The notes beneath the pieces were generated by a model. It was not told where the DNA came from, did not search any database, and saw only the letters and a program-made list of their open reading frames with translations. This document shows, piece after piece, positions 9,978 through 18,732 of a stretch of 64,000 nucleotides of DNA; position 1 is the first letter of the stretch; each line of letters opens with the position of its first letter. The DNA is taken from assembly GCA_963759875.1 (NCBI GenBank), contig CAVXBB010000010.1, positions 1-64,000 of the forward strand, read 5' to 3'. The translations under genes were made by a program, and so were the position numbers. Source of the DNA: JAFAGX01 sp963759875. Lineage in GTDB: Bacteria > Acidobacteriota > Terriglobia > Terriglobales > Acidobacteriaceae.

Positions 9978-11546
9978 ATGGTAGCTCTTCCAACTAATTA
10001 CGTCGACCGTTCTCCGCCCTTTGCGGCTTCCCCGTGTGTGTGTAGCCGTAACCGGGTCCGACCCGTGGAAATGGTTGAAAAGGCCGAGGCTCTGGTCCGC
10101 GATAACACATTTCTGGAGTTCAGGTTAGATTATCTTTCGCGGCCTGCGCTGGCGCTTGCCAAGATCAAGCGATTCACCGAATATCATCCCCACTCGTGCA
10201 CCATCGCCACCTGCCGCCGGGAAGCTAGCGGCGGCAAATTCAAGCGGATCGTTGCTTCACAATTGGATATCCTGTCCAAGGCTGCTGCCGCGGGTTGCCA
10301 GTTGGTGGACCTCGAATTTCAGAGCGCTTCCAGTGCCGGCCCGAACAAGTGCAGCGCCTGCGGACAAGGGCGGCGCTGATTCTTTCGCACCACGATTTTC
10401 GCGCCACCAAGAAGCTGGAAGAGACGCTGGAGAAGATGGTGCGTACCCCGCGGATTTTTACAAGATCGTCAGCACGGCCACGACCCTCTACGACAACGTG
10501 GCGATGATGAAGTTCCTGGAGCAGCGCAGCGACCAGTATTCGCTGATTGGGCATGTGCATGGGGGAGCAAGGCATCATCAGCCGCGTGCTGGGAGTGCGC
10601 GCCGGCAGCGTTTTCACGTTCGCCGCAGTAAGTCAGCGATGAAAAGACTGCGCCCGGGCAGGTGACGGCGCAGGAATTGCGCAATACGTACCGCATCGAG
10701 CAGGTGGATGCCGCGACGCGTGTTTATGGCGTGCGGGAGATCCGGTGGCCCATTCGCTTTCCCCGGCGATCATGAATGCGGCGATGCGCCGAGAGAACGT
10801 GAATGGCGTTTATCTCGCGCTTGCATGCAAAGACGCTGAAGGATTTGCTGCGCCTGCGTGCGCGACATTCCCATTCATGGCCTCTCGATCACCATGCCGT
10901 ACAAAGAGGCGATCGTCTGAGCATCTCGACAACACCGACTCCCATACCACCAAGATCGGCGCTTGCAACACGGTGGTGCGGGCGCAGGATGGCAAGCTCT
11001 ACGGCTTCAACACCGACGCGGCGGGAGTGGTGCGTCCGTTGGAGCAGAGGATTCGGTTGGAGAAGGCGAAGATTCTGGTGCTGGGCGCCGGCGGCGCGGC
11101 GCGCGCCGCAGTGTTCGGACTGAAAGAGCGCGGCGCGGAAGTTTATATCCTCAACCGCAGCGCGGCTCCGGCTCAGAAACTGGCGCGTCAGCCGGGCGCG
11201 GACCATCAAGCGCGCCGATCTGAAGAAACTCAAATTCGACGTCATCATCAATGCCACGCCGGTGGGGATGGGAAATACCCGCGAATCGCCTCTTGAATGA
11301 GGAGGAGATCAAGCGCAGCTATCGTCTTTGACATGATTTACGATCCGCCCGAAACCCGGCTTCATGAAGCTGGCCAAGGACCGCGGCGCGCAGGTGATTC
11401 CGGGGATTGAGATGTTTGTCCACCAGGCGGCGCGGCAGTTCGAAATCTGGACGGGAAAACCCGCGCCGTGGGACGAAATGCTGCGGGTTGCGAACTTGGC
11501 TTTGCAAGAGCGGGACGGCGAACGGAATACAACCGGCAATCCTTAA
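9978..11546 (+). CDS. aroDE: Bifunctional 3-dehydroquinate dehydratase (type I) / shikimate dehydrogenase, frameshifted
   Basis: Carries two consecutive shikimate-pathway steps. The N-terminal half is a type I dehydroquinase: VEMVEKAEALVRDNTFLEFRLDYL, CQLVDLEFQSA, the HHDF catalytic-His motif, and DFYKIVSTATTLYDN with the Schiff-base Lys. The C-terminal half is shikimate dehydrogenase: VYGVAGDPVAHSLSP, SITMPYKEAI, IGACNTVVR, LVLGAGGAARAAVFGL, NATPVGMGN and IPGIEMFVHQAARQFE. At least seven frame changes interrupt it, but all parts appear in order over ~520 codons. The ATG at 9978 agrees with the expected N-terminus; no strong ribosome site is seen. The bacterial fusion is known in acidobacteria and a few other groups. 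Confidence 0.88.
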
Positions 11547-11865
11547 GATAAAAGCCCTTGCCGTATTCTCCATCTGCCTTGGCGCTGGTGCAAACCGCTG
11601 CCCAAAATCCCGCTTCCGGGCGAAAGAGTGTCTGCGCGACTGAATCAGTTGACGGCGAGTAATTTCTTCTCTGGCCGGCGATGCCCCATGCCACAAAATG
11701 GTTGCATTTTCAGGGTACCGAAGTAATATGTTACTTGGACGCGTAGCGACAGCGTTCATCTAGTCGTGGTACCGCCCTTTCTTCCAGGTTCAAGAGCCGT
11801 AACCAACTGTCTCACTTCGACGGGTGGATCTATCTGCCTCGGAATAAGGTTACGGAGAAACCTCT

Positions 11866-12637
11866 ATGGCGTGGTACGCTTATTGCCTCACTGAGCAACA
11901 GACCCACCAATGGAGTACGCACGCGGCGCCCTTTCCTCTTGGAAGGCGTTCAAGGTGTGAACGCAGCTCCGGTTCTGAGCTATCCCAGCGGTGAATTCGC
12001 CGTGGTAGTCAGCGAGTACGACCGAGGCCGAGAGCGCGAACTCGAGGACAAAACAGTTCTGGAGCACGCGCGGGTGGTGAGCGTCTGCTTCCGCACTGGC
12101 ACGGTGCTTCCGTTCCGTTTCGGAACCATTTTCGACAGTGATGAGCCCTTCGCCAGGCGGTGCGCGCCAACCGCCGCGCCTTTGGCCAGAGCGTCGCCCG
12201 GCTGCGCGGCAAAGCCGAAATGCACCTAAGCTGATGGTACGGACGGCTCCCTCCGCGAGGCATTGCTGGAAGTCGAGTTGCCGGATACGGTTGGCGGCGA
12301 ATACCTGATCAAGCTGCGCGAGAAAGCTTCCAAGGACCGCGAACGCCAGACCAAGGCGCGGGCGCTTTCCGTTCAGGTCCACAAGCTGTTCAATCCGCTG
12401 GAAGAAGAGATCAGCTGCAAGCGGGTCGACACCGATGGCATGCTGATTGACATCGCCCACCTGATCGATTCGAAGTCGGTGGAAAAATATCAGAACCGCT
12501 ATACCAGCGCCGCCAAGCAGCTGAAGAATTGCGAGTTGGCTGTCAGCGGACCCTGGCCGCCATATCATTTCCTGCCAGGCAAGCTGCGCACGGTCGCGGG
12601 CAACTCGTACAGCCGAGCGGACAAGCGGTACGTCTGA
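11866..12637 (+). CDS. GvpL/GvpF-family protein, frameshifted
   Basis: Starts MAWYAYCLTEQ with a GGAG site 8-10 bases before the ATG. It continues as PLEGVQGVNAAPVLSYPSGEFAVVVSEYD, VLEHARVV, VLPFRFGTIFDSDE, then QSVARLRGKAEMHLKL and REKASKDRERQTKARALSVQVHKL. This is the GvpL/F pattern: a small N-terminal domain, the LPFRFGT motif and a helical C-terminal part. In gas-vesicle clusters these proteins help nucleate the vesicle, but stand-alone homologues without gvpA occur in many soil bacteria. No other gvp gene is visible here, so a gas-vesicle role is not supported. Frame changes occur near 11900, 12150 and 12235. Confidence 0.75.
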
Positions 12638-12943
12638 GTAGTGCCTGCAGCGAATGTGCAGGATTCTGCAGCATTTTGCCCCAGTCCGCATGTCTGGGTC
12701 ATCCTAAGGATCGGCGTCAGCGGAATAAACTGAAAGTTCACAAACAGTTACAGATTAGCCGAGAGCAAAGGCAGGAACCGTGCGATTTGGCGGGCAAATG
12801 CTCCTTTACGGAGTCAAGAAAAGAGGCCGCCGACGAATGACCTTCACTCTCTTCTCGACATTTCCTTTTGCGCCGCTCCGTTCGCTGGACGGCGCCTTGC
12901 ATCGCCTTTCCTGACTTCCCTTCCAACTTGCCTCTTTTGAATA

Positions 12944-12970
12944 GTGGCCCCAGAAATGGGGCCGCTTTTT
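12944..12970 (+). terminator. Rho-independent terminator downstream of the GvpL/F gene
   Basis: A stem of GGCCCC (12946-12951) and GGGGCC (12958-12963) with a 6-base loop is followed by GC and five T. It is ~300 bases after the GvpL/F stop and ~90 before tRNA-Ser, so it separates the two transcripts. Between 12638 and 12943 I see no gene. Confidence 0.7.
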
Positions 12971-13057
12971 CGTGCTCGCTAGCTAAAGATCGCCCACGAC
13001 GGAACGCATCCAGTTGCTGACGTGCTCGCGGCAAGTAAACTAACTCTGACACGGTCC

Positions 13058-13147
13058 GGAGGATGCGTGAGCGGTCGAAACGGGTGGTATTGAAAACCAC
13101 TGTACCCGAAAGGGTACCAGGGGTTCGAATCCCTTCTCCTTCCGCCA
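13058..13147 (+). tRNA. tRNA-Ser (anticodon TGA), probable integration target
   Basis: A class II tRNA: acceptor GGAGGA, D-arm GCGTGAGCGG, anticodon stem GTGGT/ACCAC with loop ATTGAAA (anticodon TGA), long variable arm TACCCGAAAGGGTA, T-loop TTCGAAT, and encoded CCA. The acceptor stem pairs properly only if one A is missing from the 5' side (GGA-GGA for GGAAGGA), and the T-stem side has one extra base; both look like sequencing indels. An integrase gene lies just downstream, as is usual for elements inserted at the 3' end of tRNA-Ser. Confidence 0.85.
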
Positions 13148-13984
13148 TTCTAATCAGCTGCTTTTTCAATTAGTTGTGGCGAGCGCTTCTCCCGCGTACC
13201 TCGCGTGTACCCTTCGTTTCCGATTCGATGAACCAGGCGGCAGGCGCAGTCGCCGTAGTGCGCTTTCAACTCCACGCCGACTGGTTTCCAGAATCCGACG
13301 AAAAAGAAAATGGTAGCGAAAAGCGAAGTGGCTGTCGACGAGCCGTGTGACCATCAAGGGCAGATCAGGCTGGCGGTGGTCTCCCAGCTAGATCGGAGGT
13401 GTCTTCTTCGCCGAGACCCAGGCCGCTCGGTGTTTGCACGGGCGGGTTGTACACGATTGGAGCTGACCGGTATGCGTCCAGCCCAAACCCATCCGTAACC
13501 GACACGCTCACGCGCTCCTGAAGGAGATCGGAGACTGACACGCCAAGGAATCCACAGACAGCAGTAGGCGATCAGAAGGCAGTAAGCGATGACGATGATC
13601 CGCTGTGCTCGGTTCATCGAGGGGGATCTAGAAGGAAAAAGCCGGGGTTGAGGACACTGCGGATCACCAGGCGGCTCGCCGTAGCTTCGACCCGCATCGT
13701 GCTAAGATTTACGCATGAAGTGCCCACAATCCAAAGGATCGGGAAGGTCCCCAAGCGGAAGATCAACACAATGACGGGGAACACCGATCGCCTTGCCGAA
13801 AGTGACTTGCCGAGAATGTGGCGGGGGTGGCGAGGATTCCAGCTACTCGACCACCTCGTCGAGCCCGCTGAATCTCCTTCTTCCTTCTTCGCTCGGCTTG
13901 TGCCTCCAGCGTATATTCTAGGCGTCATGACTTGTTCAGTCAGTTGGCGAGCCTTCGCCGTGAACCTCGCCTGTACCCTTCGTT
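13148..13984. other. Region between tRNA-Ser and the integrase: diverged repeat, no clear gene
   Basis: About 840 bases without a supported gene. A ~50-base stretch at 13179-13228 resembles 13947-13995 at the 3' end of the integrase (shared core GTACCCTTCGTTTC and a GGCGAGC lead). This suggests a second, older integrase end or an attachment-related duplication. Minus-strand translations of both repeats share an RRV-AR pattern. The rest is unassigned. Confidence 0.4.
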
Positions 13985-15079
13985 TCAGGATTCGGCAACA
14001 ATCCAGGTACGGCGCACATCGGCTTCTAGCTGTTCTTGGCGTGACCGCACCCAAGGTGAATAGTGTTCTCGGTGATGCGGATGCTGGAGTGCCCGGCGGA
14101 ATCGAGACTCGTTCCAGAGGCACCGGGCAAGCAAAAGCTCATAGCGAATGTGTCGCGGAAACGATGCGCGTGCCCGCCCGGCACTTTCGCTAGTTCAAAT
14201 AATTTCTTCAGCTTGGATTGCCAATCGCTGATGATCGACTTGGGCTTACCGTTTCCAGTGCAGAAGTAGAAGCGCTCACCTTGCTCGATGGCAGCATCGA
14301 AAGCTGTAACCACAAACGGCGGCAGGGGCAGTCAACCGACGTGCCCAGTTTTCGAGGTATATCAGAAATAGCTTGTCGCCATCGATGCGCTCCCGTGAAA
14401 ATGTGACTGCATCATGCGATCCGCAAACCCGAATGCCGCAGCAGCAGCACCAAGGCCCGCATCCGGCGACGATTGCGGCCACTGCTGTAGTCATCCAGAG
14501 CGGCAAGAATGTTAATCATTTCCTCACGCGTAAAAGGCATTGTGGGCCGCTCTATGACCCTGGGGGATTGCAGCTTGCGGGCCGGATTCTCTGCGATCCA
14601 TCCGGCATCGTCGGTGAACCGTAAGAAACAGCGCACTAGCTCCGGCTTCTTCCGGGCGCTGAGATTGCTGATTCGGCCGAGCTGCCCGCCACTTGCGCAA
14701 TAGTCCAAGATTGAATTCAGCCACATAGCGCAGACCCTCAGCCCTGGCAAACCTCTCATGTCCTTGCGCAAGTATTGATACTTTTTCATGTTGTCGCGTA
14801 ACCCGCGTGCTTTGGCATCACTCTCAAATTCATCCCAGGCGCGTGTCAGCGTGATCGGTTCGTCTTCTGAGTTTCCTCAACCTCGTCACCTTTTCCTTCA
14901 GTTTCCCAAGCTTGAATCTTCGCATTCGCTTTTTGCCAGTCGCGCAAATCTAGCGATTTCCGAATTTCCTGACCACCGATGACTCCATCAACCCAGATCG
15001 GGCAATGGCAGCGGCGATAAGCCCGTCCTTCGCGCCGATGCAGGCAGTTTTTTCGATGACGACGATACAGAACTAGCAT
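13985..15079 (-). CDS. Tyrosine recombinase / phage-type integrase, frameshifted
   Basis: Integrates and excises a mobile element by Arg-His-Arg-Tyr chemistry. The N-terminus carries a His/Cys-containing leader (LYRRHRKNC, CHCPIWVDGV). Then come the core-binding region (NMKKYQYLRKDMRG; AEFNLGLLRKWR; FLRFTDDAGWIAENPARKL), the catalytic domain (MPFTREEM, LLLRHSGLRIADAVTF), HAHRFRDTFA with the His-x-x-Arg pair, and LGHSSIRITE before the Tyr region. Frame changes occur near 14840, 14700, 14350, 14150 and 14090. The start ATG overlaps the stop of a small upstream gene (TAATG). It points back to tRNA-Ser at 13058, the usual arrangement for a tRNA-integrated element. Confidence 0.85.
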
Positions 15080-15192
15080 TACTTTACCTTCTTGCGCCGT
15101 GCCCAGCGTGCCTTGGCAGCTTTTGAAGCGATGCGCTTACGTTCCGCAGGTGTGATCTTCTTCATTCGCGCCTTCGCCGATTTCTTGCCCAT
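15079..15192 (-). CDS. 37-residue Lys/Arg/Ala-rich protein overlapping the integrase start
   Basis: Too short for usual gene callers. It starts MGKKSAKARMKKITPAE and ends AKARWARRKKVK, with a net charge well above +15. The AKARW motif resembles the basic tails of nucleoid- or DNA-binding proteins. Its stop and the integrase start share a base (TAATG at 15077-15081 read on the minus strand), so the two are probably translationally coupled. It sits between an excisionase-like HTH gene and the integrase. The position suggests a recombination accessory factor; that role is inference. Confidence 0.6.
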   Translation of the reverse strand: MGKKSAKARMKKITPAERKRIASKAAKARWARRKKVK

Positions 15193-15246
15193 GCGGGAAA
15201 AGTAAGCTGATAGTTTTTGGTCTATCATGCGTACCTAACCTTATGC

Positions 15247-15492
15247 TCAACGGCTGTGCACGTCAACCGGATTCGTCAAACGGCGGTAAACGCGCAAAGC
15301 TACCGACTCAGGGATCCGCAGAGTGCGGTATCGACGGCGGGAGCCGCTGCGCTTTCGCTCAATTACCAGGACGCCCGGCTCATTTTCAAAGATACGCCGC
15401 ACCGTATCAGTGCTTAGGTTCCAGATTTCGGCTAACTCTTCAGGGGTGTAGTGGCGCTCGGTGATAACGGTAACGTCCGCCTGTGTTGCCAA
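15247..15492 (-). CDS. Excisionase-like helix-turn-helix protein
   Basis: An 81-residue protein whose first half (ERHYTPEELAEIWNLSTDTVRRIFENEPGVL) is a MerR/excisionase-type winged HTH. The rest (KRSGSRRRYRTLRIPESVALRVYRRL) is the wing and a basic arm. Such proteins act as recombination directionality factors or repressors in integrative elements. It lies 54 bases upstream of the small basic gene and in the same orientation as the integrase, so the three probably form one unit. Confidence 0.75.
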   Translation of the reverse strand: MATQADVTVITERHYTPEELAEIWNLSTDTVRRIFENEPGVLVIERKRSGSRRRYRTLRIPESVALRVYRRLTNPVDVHSR

Positions 15493-15904
15493 TGTCGCTG
15501 CCTATCTCCATTTCCTCCTTCCTTTCCATGTTGAAACCTTATGGCAAGATTCAATCGCGTCAATTCCAAATTTTTGGTGCAATGAGGAAAAGCGACGGAG
15601 GAGCGGAACAACAGCTCGGCCCGCCTCTGGTAATGATCTTTTTCGTTTCCGCCAGACTATGCACCCTTCACGTGCACAGAGCTTCCACGCGTTACGCACA
15701 AGCGTGCGCGAGCGACATAAATGCCCATGCCCCGCAGAGCCATCCCTGTTCCCTGACGCGATAAAGGCCGTCGCATGGGCGGGGAAACCACAACGCTGCT
15801 TCAACCGGCACCTGGAAATCATTAAATGGTCTGAAGCACCCGAAAGCCGATTAGCAAAGAATGCAGCACATTTCCACTTTGGTGCGCTCTTCTCAGCGTA
15901 ACGA
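15493..15904. other. Intergenic region between the HTH gene and the DUF262 gene
   Basis: About 410 bases between the start of the HTH gene and the end of the DUF262 gene. Open frames are present but none has a ribosome site or recognisable motif. It should hold the promoter of the HTH-integrase unit; I cannot pick out a convincing one. Confidence 0.3.
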
Positions 15905-17821
15905 TCAATCTGCAGTGGCTGAGGCTTCAACTGGCAGTAGCGTAATCGCCCAGACTTCATGCGCCAACTCCATCAACCGTTCCTGGCGCTTCTCGATACT
16001 ACCTGCCTTCCACAAGGTGTTCGCGCTACAGAACTCCTGCTGAAAATCGTGGAGGGGCTGAAGCTTCGTGCTGATTCTATTGATCGACGTATTCTGCCCA
16101 GCAATAGTAAGTTCCGCGATGCTGCGAGTCAGGTAATTCGCGGATTTGAGGTATTTCGGCTTTTTCTGAGAGAAGAAATCATTGCTCGCAATCTTGTTGA
16201 GCGAACTTTCCAGCAATGTGAGATTGCCGAGCTTGATCTTGTAATCGCCATAGAGCTTACTGGGATTCTCTGCGGCCCATGCCGATGACAGCGATGCTTG
16301 CGGATTGTTGGGAAGTATGTGCTCGATTTCAAGCTTCATGTAGTTCTCGAGCGATCCTGGCATTTTCTGGCCGCTATAAGCCATATCGACGAATTGTGTT
16401 ATCTTGGCGAGCAAATAGCGAGTCCTGTACTGCTGCATGGAATCGAGGGAGTATCGCCGGAGCGCATCCGTCAATTCTTGCTCTTTGGCCTTCATGCCCT
16501 TTCCGAACCGTTCCGATATGAACTCATTAAGCTTATGCTGTTGATCAGGCGAACTTGCCATGTCCCCGGCAGCGCGAAGCTCATCTGCCCAGAGAGAGAA
16601 GCTTCGCTCCAAGTCTTTGGTCGGGGTCTTAGTGAAGATGTAATAAAAGAGGAAGCTCTCCAACTGACCGATGAAATAATCGAACAGCGGCTTGGGAAAG
16701 TTGCTTGCCGCGAGTAGCAAAACGTGGTGCAAGCTGAATGCCTCACCACATAGCCGCTTAAGATTGTCCATCGGGATGTTCGGCTTTCCGTCGTTACCGT
16801 AGCCGCTCCTGAATCCCAGATATTCGTCAACGTTGCGCACGACCTTCCGCACGAAATCAAAGGGTCTGCTGGCGTAGTCGCAGAGTGAAGCGTTCTGCTT
16901 ATCGACAAACCATTGGTAGATTTCGTCTTCACGCACGATTGGCTCAACCTTCTTGTTTGCTCCCGTACCCCGCTCCACCCGGACTTCATAGTTGGCCATC
17001 AGAAAATAGCGCAGGAAGCGCAGATGCTTTTCGTTGGCTTTCTCTAGCGGCTTTGTGATTTTCTTCCAATCTTCGCGAAGTTGACTGAACTCGTCCGGTC
17101 GGACATGGCGAAATAAGAGGTTCTTCAGCAAGTCCATCGGATTGAGACCGATGCCGCGCTCATTAATCGTCTCGAAGATCTTCAGAGCATTGCCCAGATC
17201 AGTCGAAATCTGGATGAACACGACCTTGTTCGCGACGTAGCCCCAGTATCTCTTTAGCATGTCAATCCCAGAGTAGTTGGTCGTGAGATGGTGATGACCC
17301 GTCTCGTAAGCAGTGACGAGCCTCTCGAGAGAACCATAGCTCGGGAGATTTGCGGTTCGAATGGCTTCTCTGACCGCCTCTGGATCGCCATCCACCCGCG
17401 CAATCGTGCCGATCACGTCGTTCGCATTTTCGTATCGCGGTTCCAATTTGAGGGTGGTGTGTATATTGCCATCGTTGTCCGGGTAAGAGGTCGAAATCAG
17501 GCTATTGAGGTGTTGAACATGTGGCTGACCCCGAAATAAATGTCTAAGCGCACATAGCAGGAGGAAGAAAGTCGTCAGGCGTTGCTGACCGTCAACCACT
17601 TCGTGGAATCGTTCCGTCTGGTCAGCGGGAGACACTAGGATAGTTCCGACAAAGTATTCGCCATCCTCGCTTCCGTCGATCTGCTCATCGATATCATCGA
17701 GCAACTGCTGCACTTCCTTTTCTGTCCAGACATATTCCCGCTGGTAATCCGGCACGAGGTAGAAGCACTCTCGAAACGCTTCCGCAATTGTGTATTTATG
17801 GTCCTCGATTTTTCTAGCCAT
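15905..17821 (-). CDS. DUF262 and DUF1524 (HNH) protein, GmrSD-like, likely defence endonuclease
   Basis: A 638-residue protein. The N-terminal DUF262/ParB-like domain shows VPDYQREYVW and the nucleotide-binding VVDGQQRLTTFFLL motif (residues ~25-90). A long helical middle carries KIFETINERGIGLNPMDLLKN. The C-terminal DUF1524 domain has the HNH-like EIEHILPNNP and KLGNLTLLESSLNKIASN. This fused layout matches GmrSD-type type IV restriction enzymes and related phage-defence proteins such as BrxU. The ATG at 17821 is preferred over the TTG at 17833 because a GGAG site lies 7 bases before it. It belongs to the tRNA-Ser element. Which modified DNA it targets cannot be told. Confidence 0.9.
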   Translation of the reverse strand: MARKIEDHKYTIAEAFRECFYLVPDYQREYVWTEKEVQQLLDDIDEQIDGSEDGEYFVGTILVSPADQTERFHEVVDGQQRLTTFFLLLCALRHLFRGQPHVQHLNSLISTSYPDNDGNIHTTLKLEPRYENANDVIGTIARVDGDPEAVREAIRTANLPSYGSLERLVTAYETGHHHLTTNYSGIDMLKRYWGYVANKVVFIQISTDLGNALKIFETINERGIGLNPMDLLKNLLFRHVRPDEFSQLREDWKKITKPLEKANEKHLRFLRYFLMANYEVRVERGTGANKKVEPIVREDEIYQWFVDKQNASLCDYASRPFDFVRKVVRNVDEYLGFRSGYGNDGKPNIPMDNLKRLCGEAFSLHHVLLLAASNFPKPLFDYFIGQLESFLFYYIFTKTPTKDLERSFSLWADELRAAGDMASSPDQQHKLNEFISERFGKGMKAKEQELTDALRRYSLDSMQQYRTRYLLAKITQFVDMAYSGQKMPGSLENYMKLEIEHILPNNPQASLSSAWAAENPSKLYGDYKIKLGNLTLLESSLNKIASNDFFSQKKPKYLKSANYLTRSIAELTIAGQNTSINRISTKLQPLHDFQQEFCSANTLWKAGSIEKRQERLMELAHEVWAITLLPVEASATAD

Positions 17822-17950
17822 GTTTGGCTCCAAACCAAATTGTATGCTGCCGTTTGCTCCTCACCACAGAAAATTCCCAGGCCTGCAGGTAACCCGCGTG
17901 GAAAGTGATGGAGTTGCTGTAGCTTACGTTTGTTCTGTTCATAACCTTGG

Positions 17951-18240
17951 TCATCGAGACTGGGCAGCTTCTAACTTGTGATTGTCAGGTGGACAGTCCT
18001 GCGAGACAAACTGAGTGGGCTGTGCTGTTAAATTTTTCCTGCTGGTATAAGAGTAAGAAGCAGTATCTACTAGCACAGGAAATTTAACAGGCAGGTTGGA
18101 ATGCTCAGCGGGAGTGCTAGCAATCGAAGAATGTTCTTTCCCTAAAGCTCGAAGATCGTGAAGTACGGTCACGTGGCTAATCTTGATGTCGCACTTCCGG
18201 GACAGTAGTCTGGCCAATTCTGAGTCAGCTTTTCGTGGTT
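17951..18240 (-). pseudogene. HTH protein fragment, 5' end cut at the breakpoint near 18,240-18,270
   Basis: The minus-strand frame reads VKPRKADSELARLLSRKC, then IKISHVTVLHDLRALGK: a helix-turn-helix of the kind found in ParB-like or phage replication/regulatory proteins. A ~50-residue tail without known motifs follows. The upstream side runs straight into the truncated peptidase gene on the opposite strand, so the N-terminus has been lost. A 19-base inverted repeat lies within its 3' half. Identity uncertain. Confidence 0.4.
18021..18093. repeat. Long-arm inverted repeat inside the HTH fragment
   Basis: CTGTTAAATTTTTCCTGCT (18025-18043) is a near-complement of AGCACAGGAAATTTAACAG (18072-18090), with a ~28-base spacer. 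It is AT-rich compared with its surroundings. It could be a hairpin in the transcript, a recombination site or a regulator-binding pair. Confidence 0.5.
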
Positions 18241-18261
18241 TCACATTCAGTTGTTTTTGAA

Positions 18262-18705
18262 ACACAGCTCGATATTATGCTCATTGGAGGCTGGTCCTAC
18301 GGCGGTGAAATGACTCAATGGGCAATCGGGCACACGAATCGTTTCAAGGCGGCCGTTAGTGGAGGGGGCGTGATCGATCAGGTTGCGGAATTTGAAACCG
18401 AAAACAACCCCGCCGAAGATGAATGGTACTTCGGTACCCCATGGGATCATCCCGATGCGTTCGCGCAAAACTCTCCTGCGACCTTTATTCGCAACGCAAG
18501 AACGCCCACACTCATCGTGCATGGCGAGGATGATCGCAATAACCCCGTCGGCCAATCTAGAGGCTTGTATCGGGCACTCAAACACAACGCTGTCGAATGC
18601 GAATTGATCGTTTATCCAGGCGAAGGCCATCTGCCCGCGCAGGAGAAACACCAAATTGACATTCTGCAAAGAATGCTGGATTGGTACGACCGGTATCTCA
18701 ACTAG
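18262..18705 (+). pseudogene. Prolyl oligopeptidase-family (S9) peptidase, C-terminal fragment
   Basis: Retains the end of the alpha/beta-hydrolase domain of an S9 peptidase: nucleophile motif GGWSYGG, then ISGGG-like VSGGGVID, the catalytic Asp region IVHGEDDRNNPV and the catalytic His in YPGEGHLP. All triad residues are present, but the ~500-residue N-terminal beta-propeller is missing. Homology starts abruptly at about 18270. The 5' side abuts an unrelated minus-strand HTH fragment, so this is the right border of a rearrangement, probably the edge of the mobile element. A GTG at 18235 could allow translation of a short product, but function is unlikely. Confidence 0.75.
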
Positions 18706-18709
18706 CCGC

Positions 18710-18732
18710 AAACGGTCCGCCGTTTTGTTGAT
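18710..18732 (+). terminator. Weak terminator-like hairpin after the S9 fragment
   Basis: AAACGG-TCCG-CCGTTT (18710-18725) is followed by TGTTGATT, five bases after the stop at 18705. The stem is short and the T run interrupted. Confidence 0.35.

Noticed and set aside
12738..13169. A 143-residue minus-strand frame across tRNA-Ser (AEGEGIRTPGTLSGT)
   Set aside because: It is the well-known artefact produced by reading the complement of tRNA-Ser; no ribosome site or real family.
15461..15901. A 146-residue plus-strand protein between the HTH and DUF262 genes
   Set aside because: No motifs, overlaps the HTH gene start on the other strand, no ribosome site.
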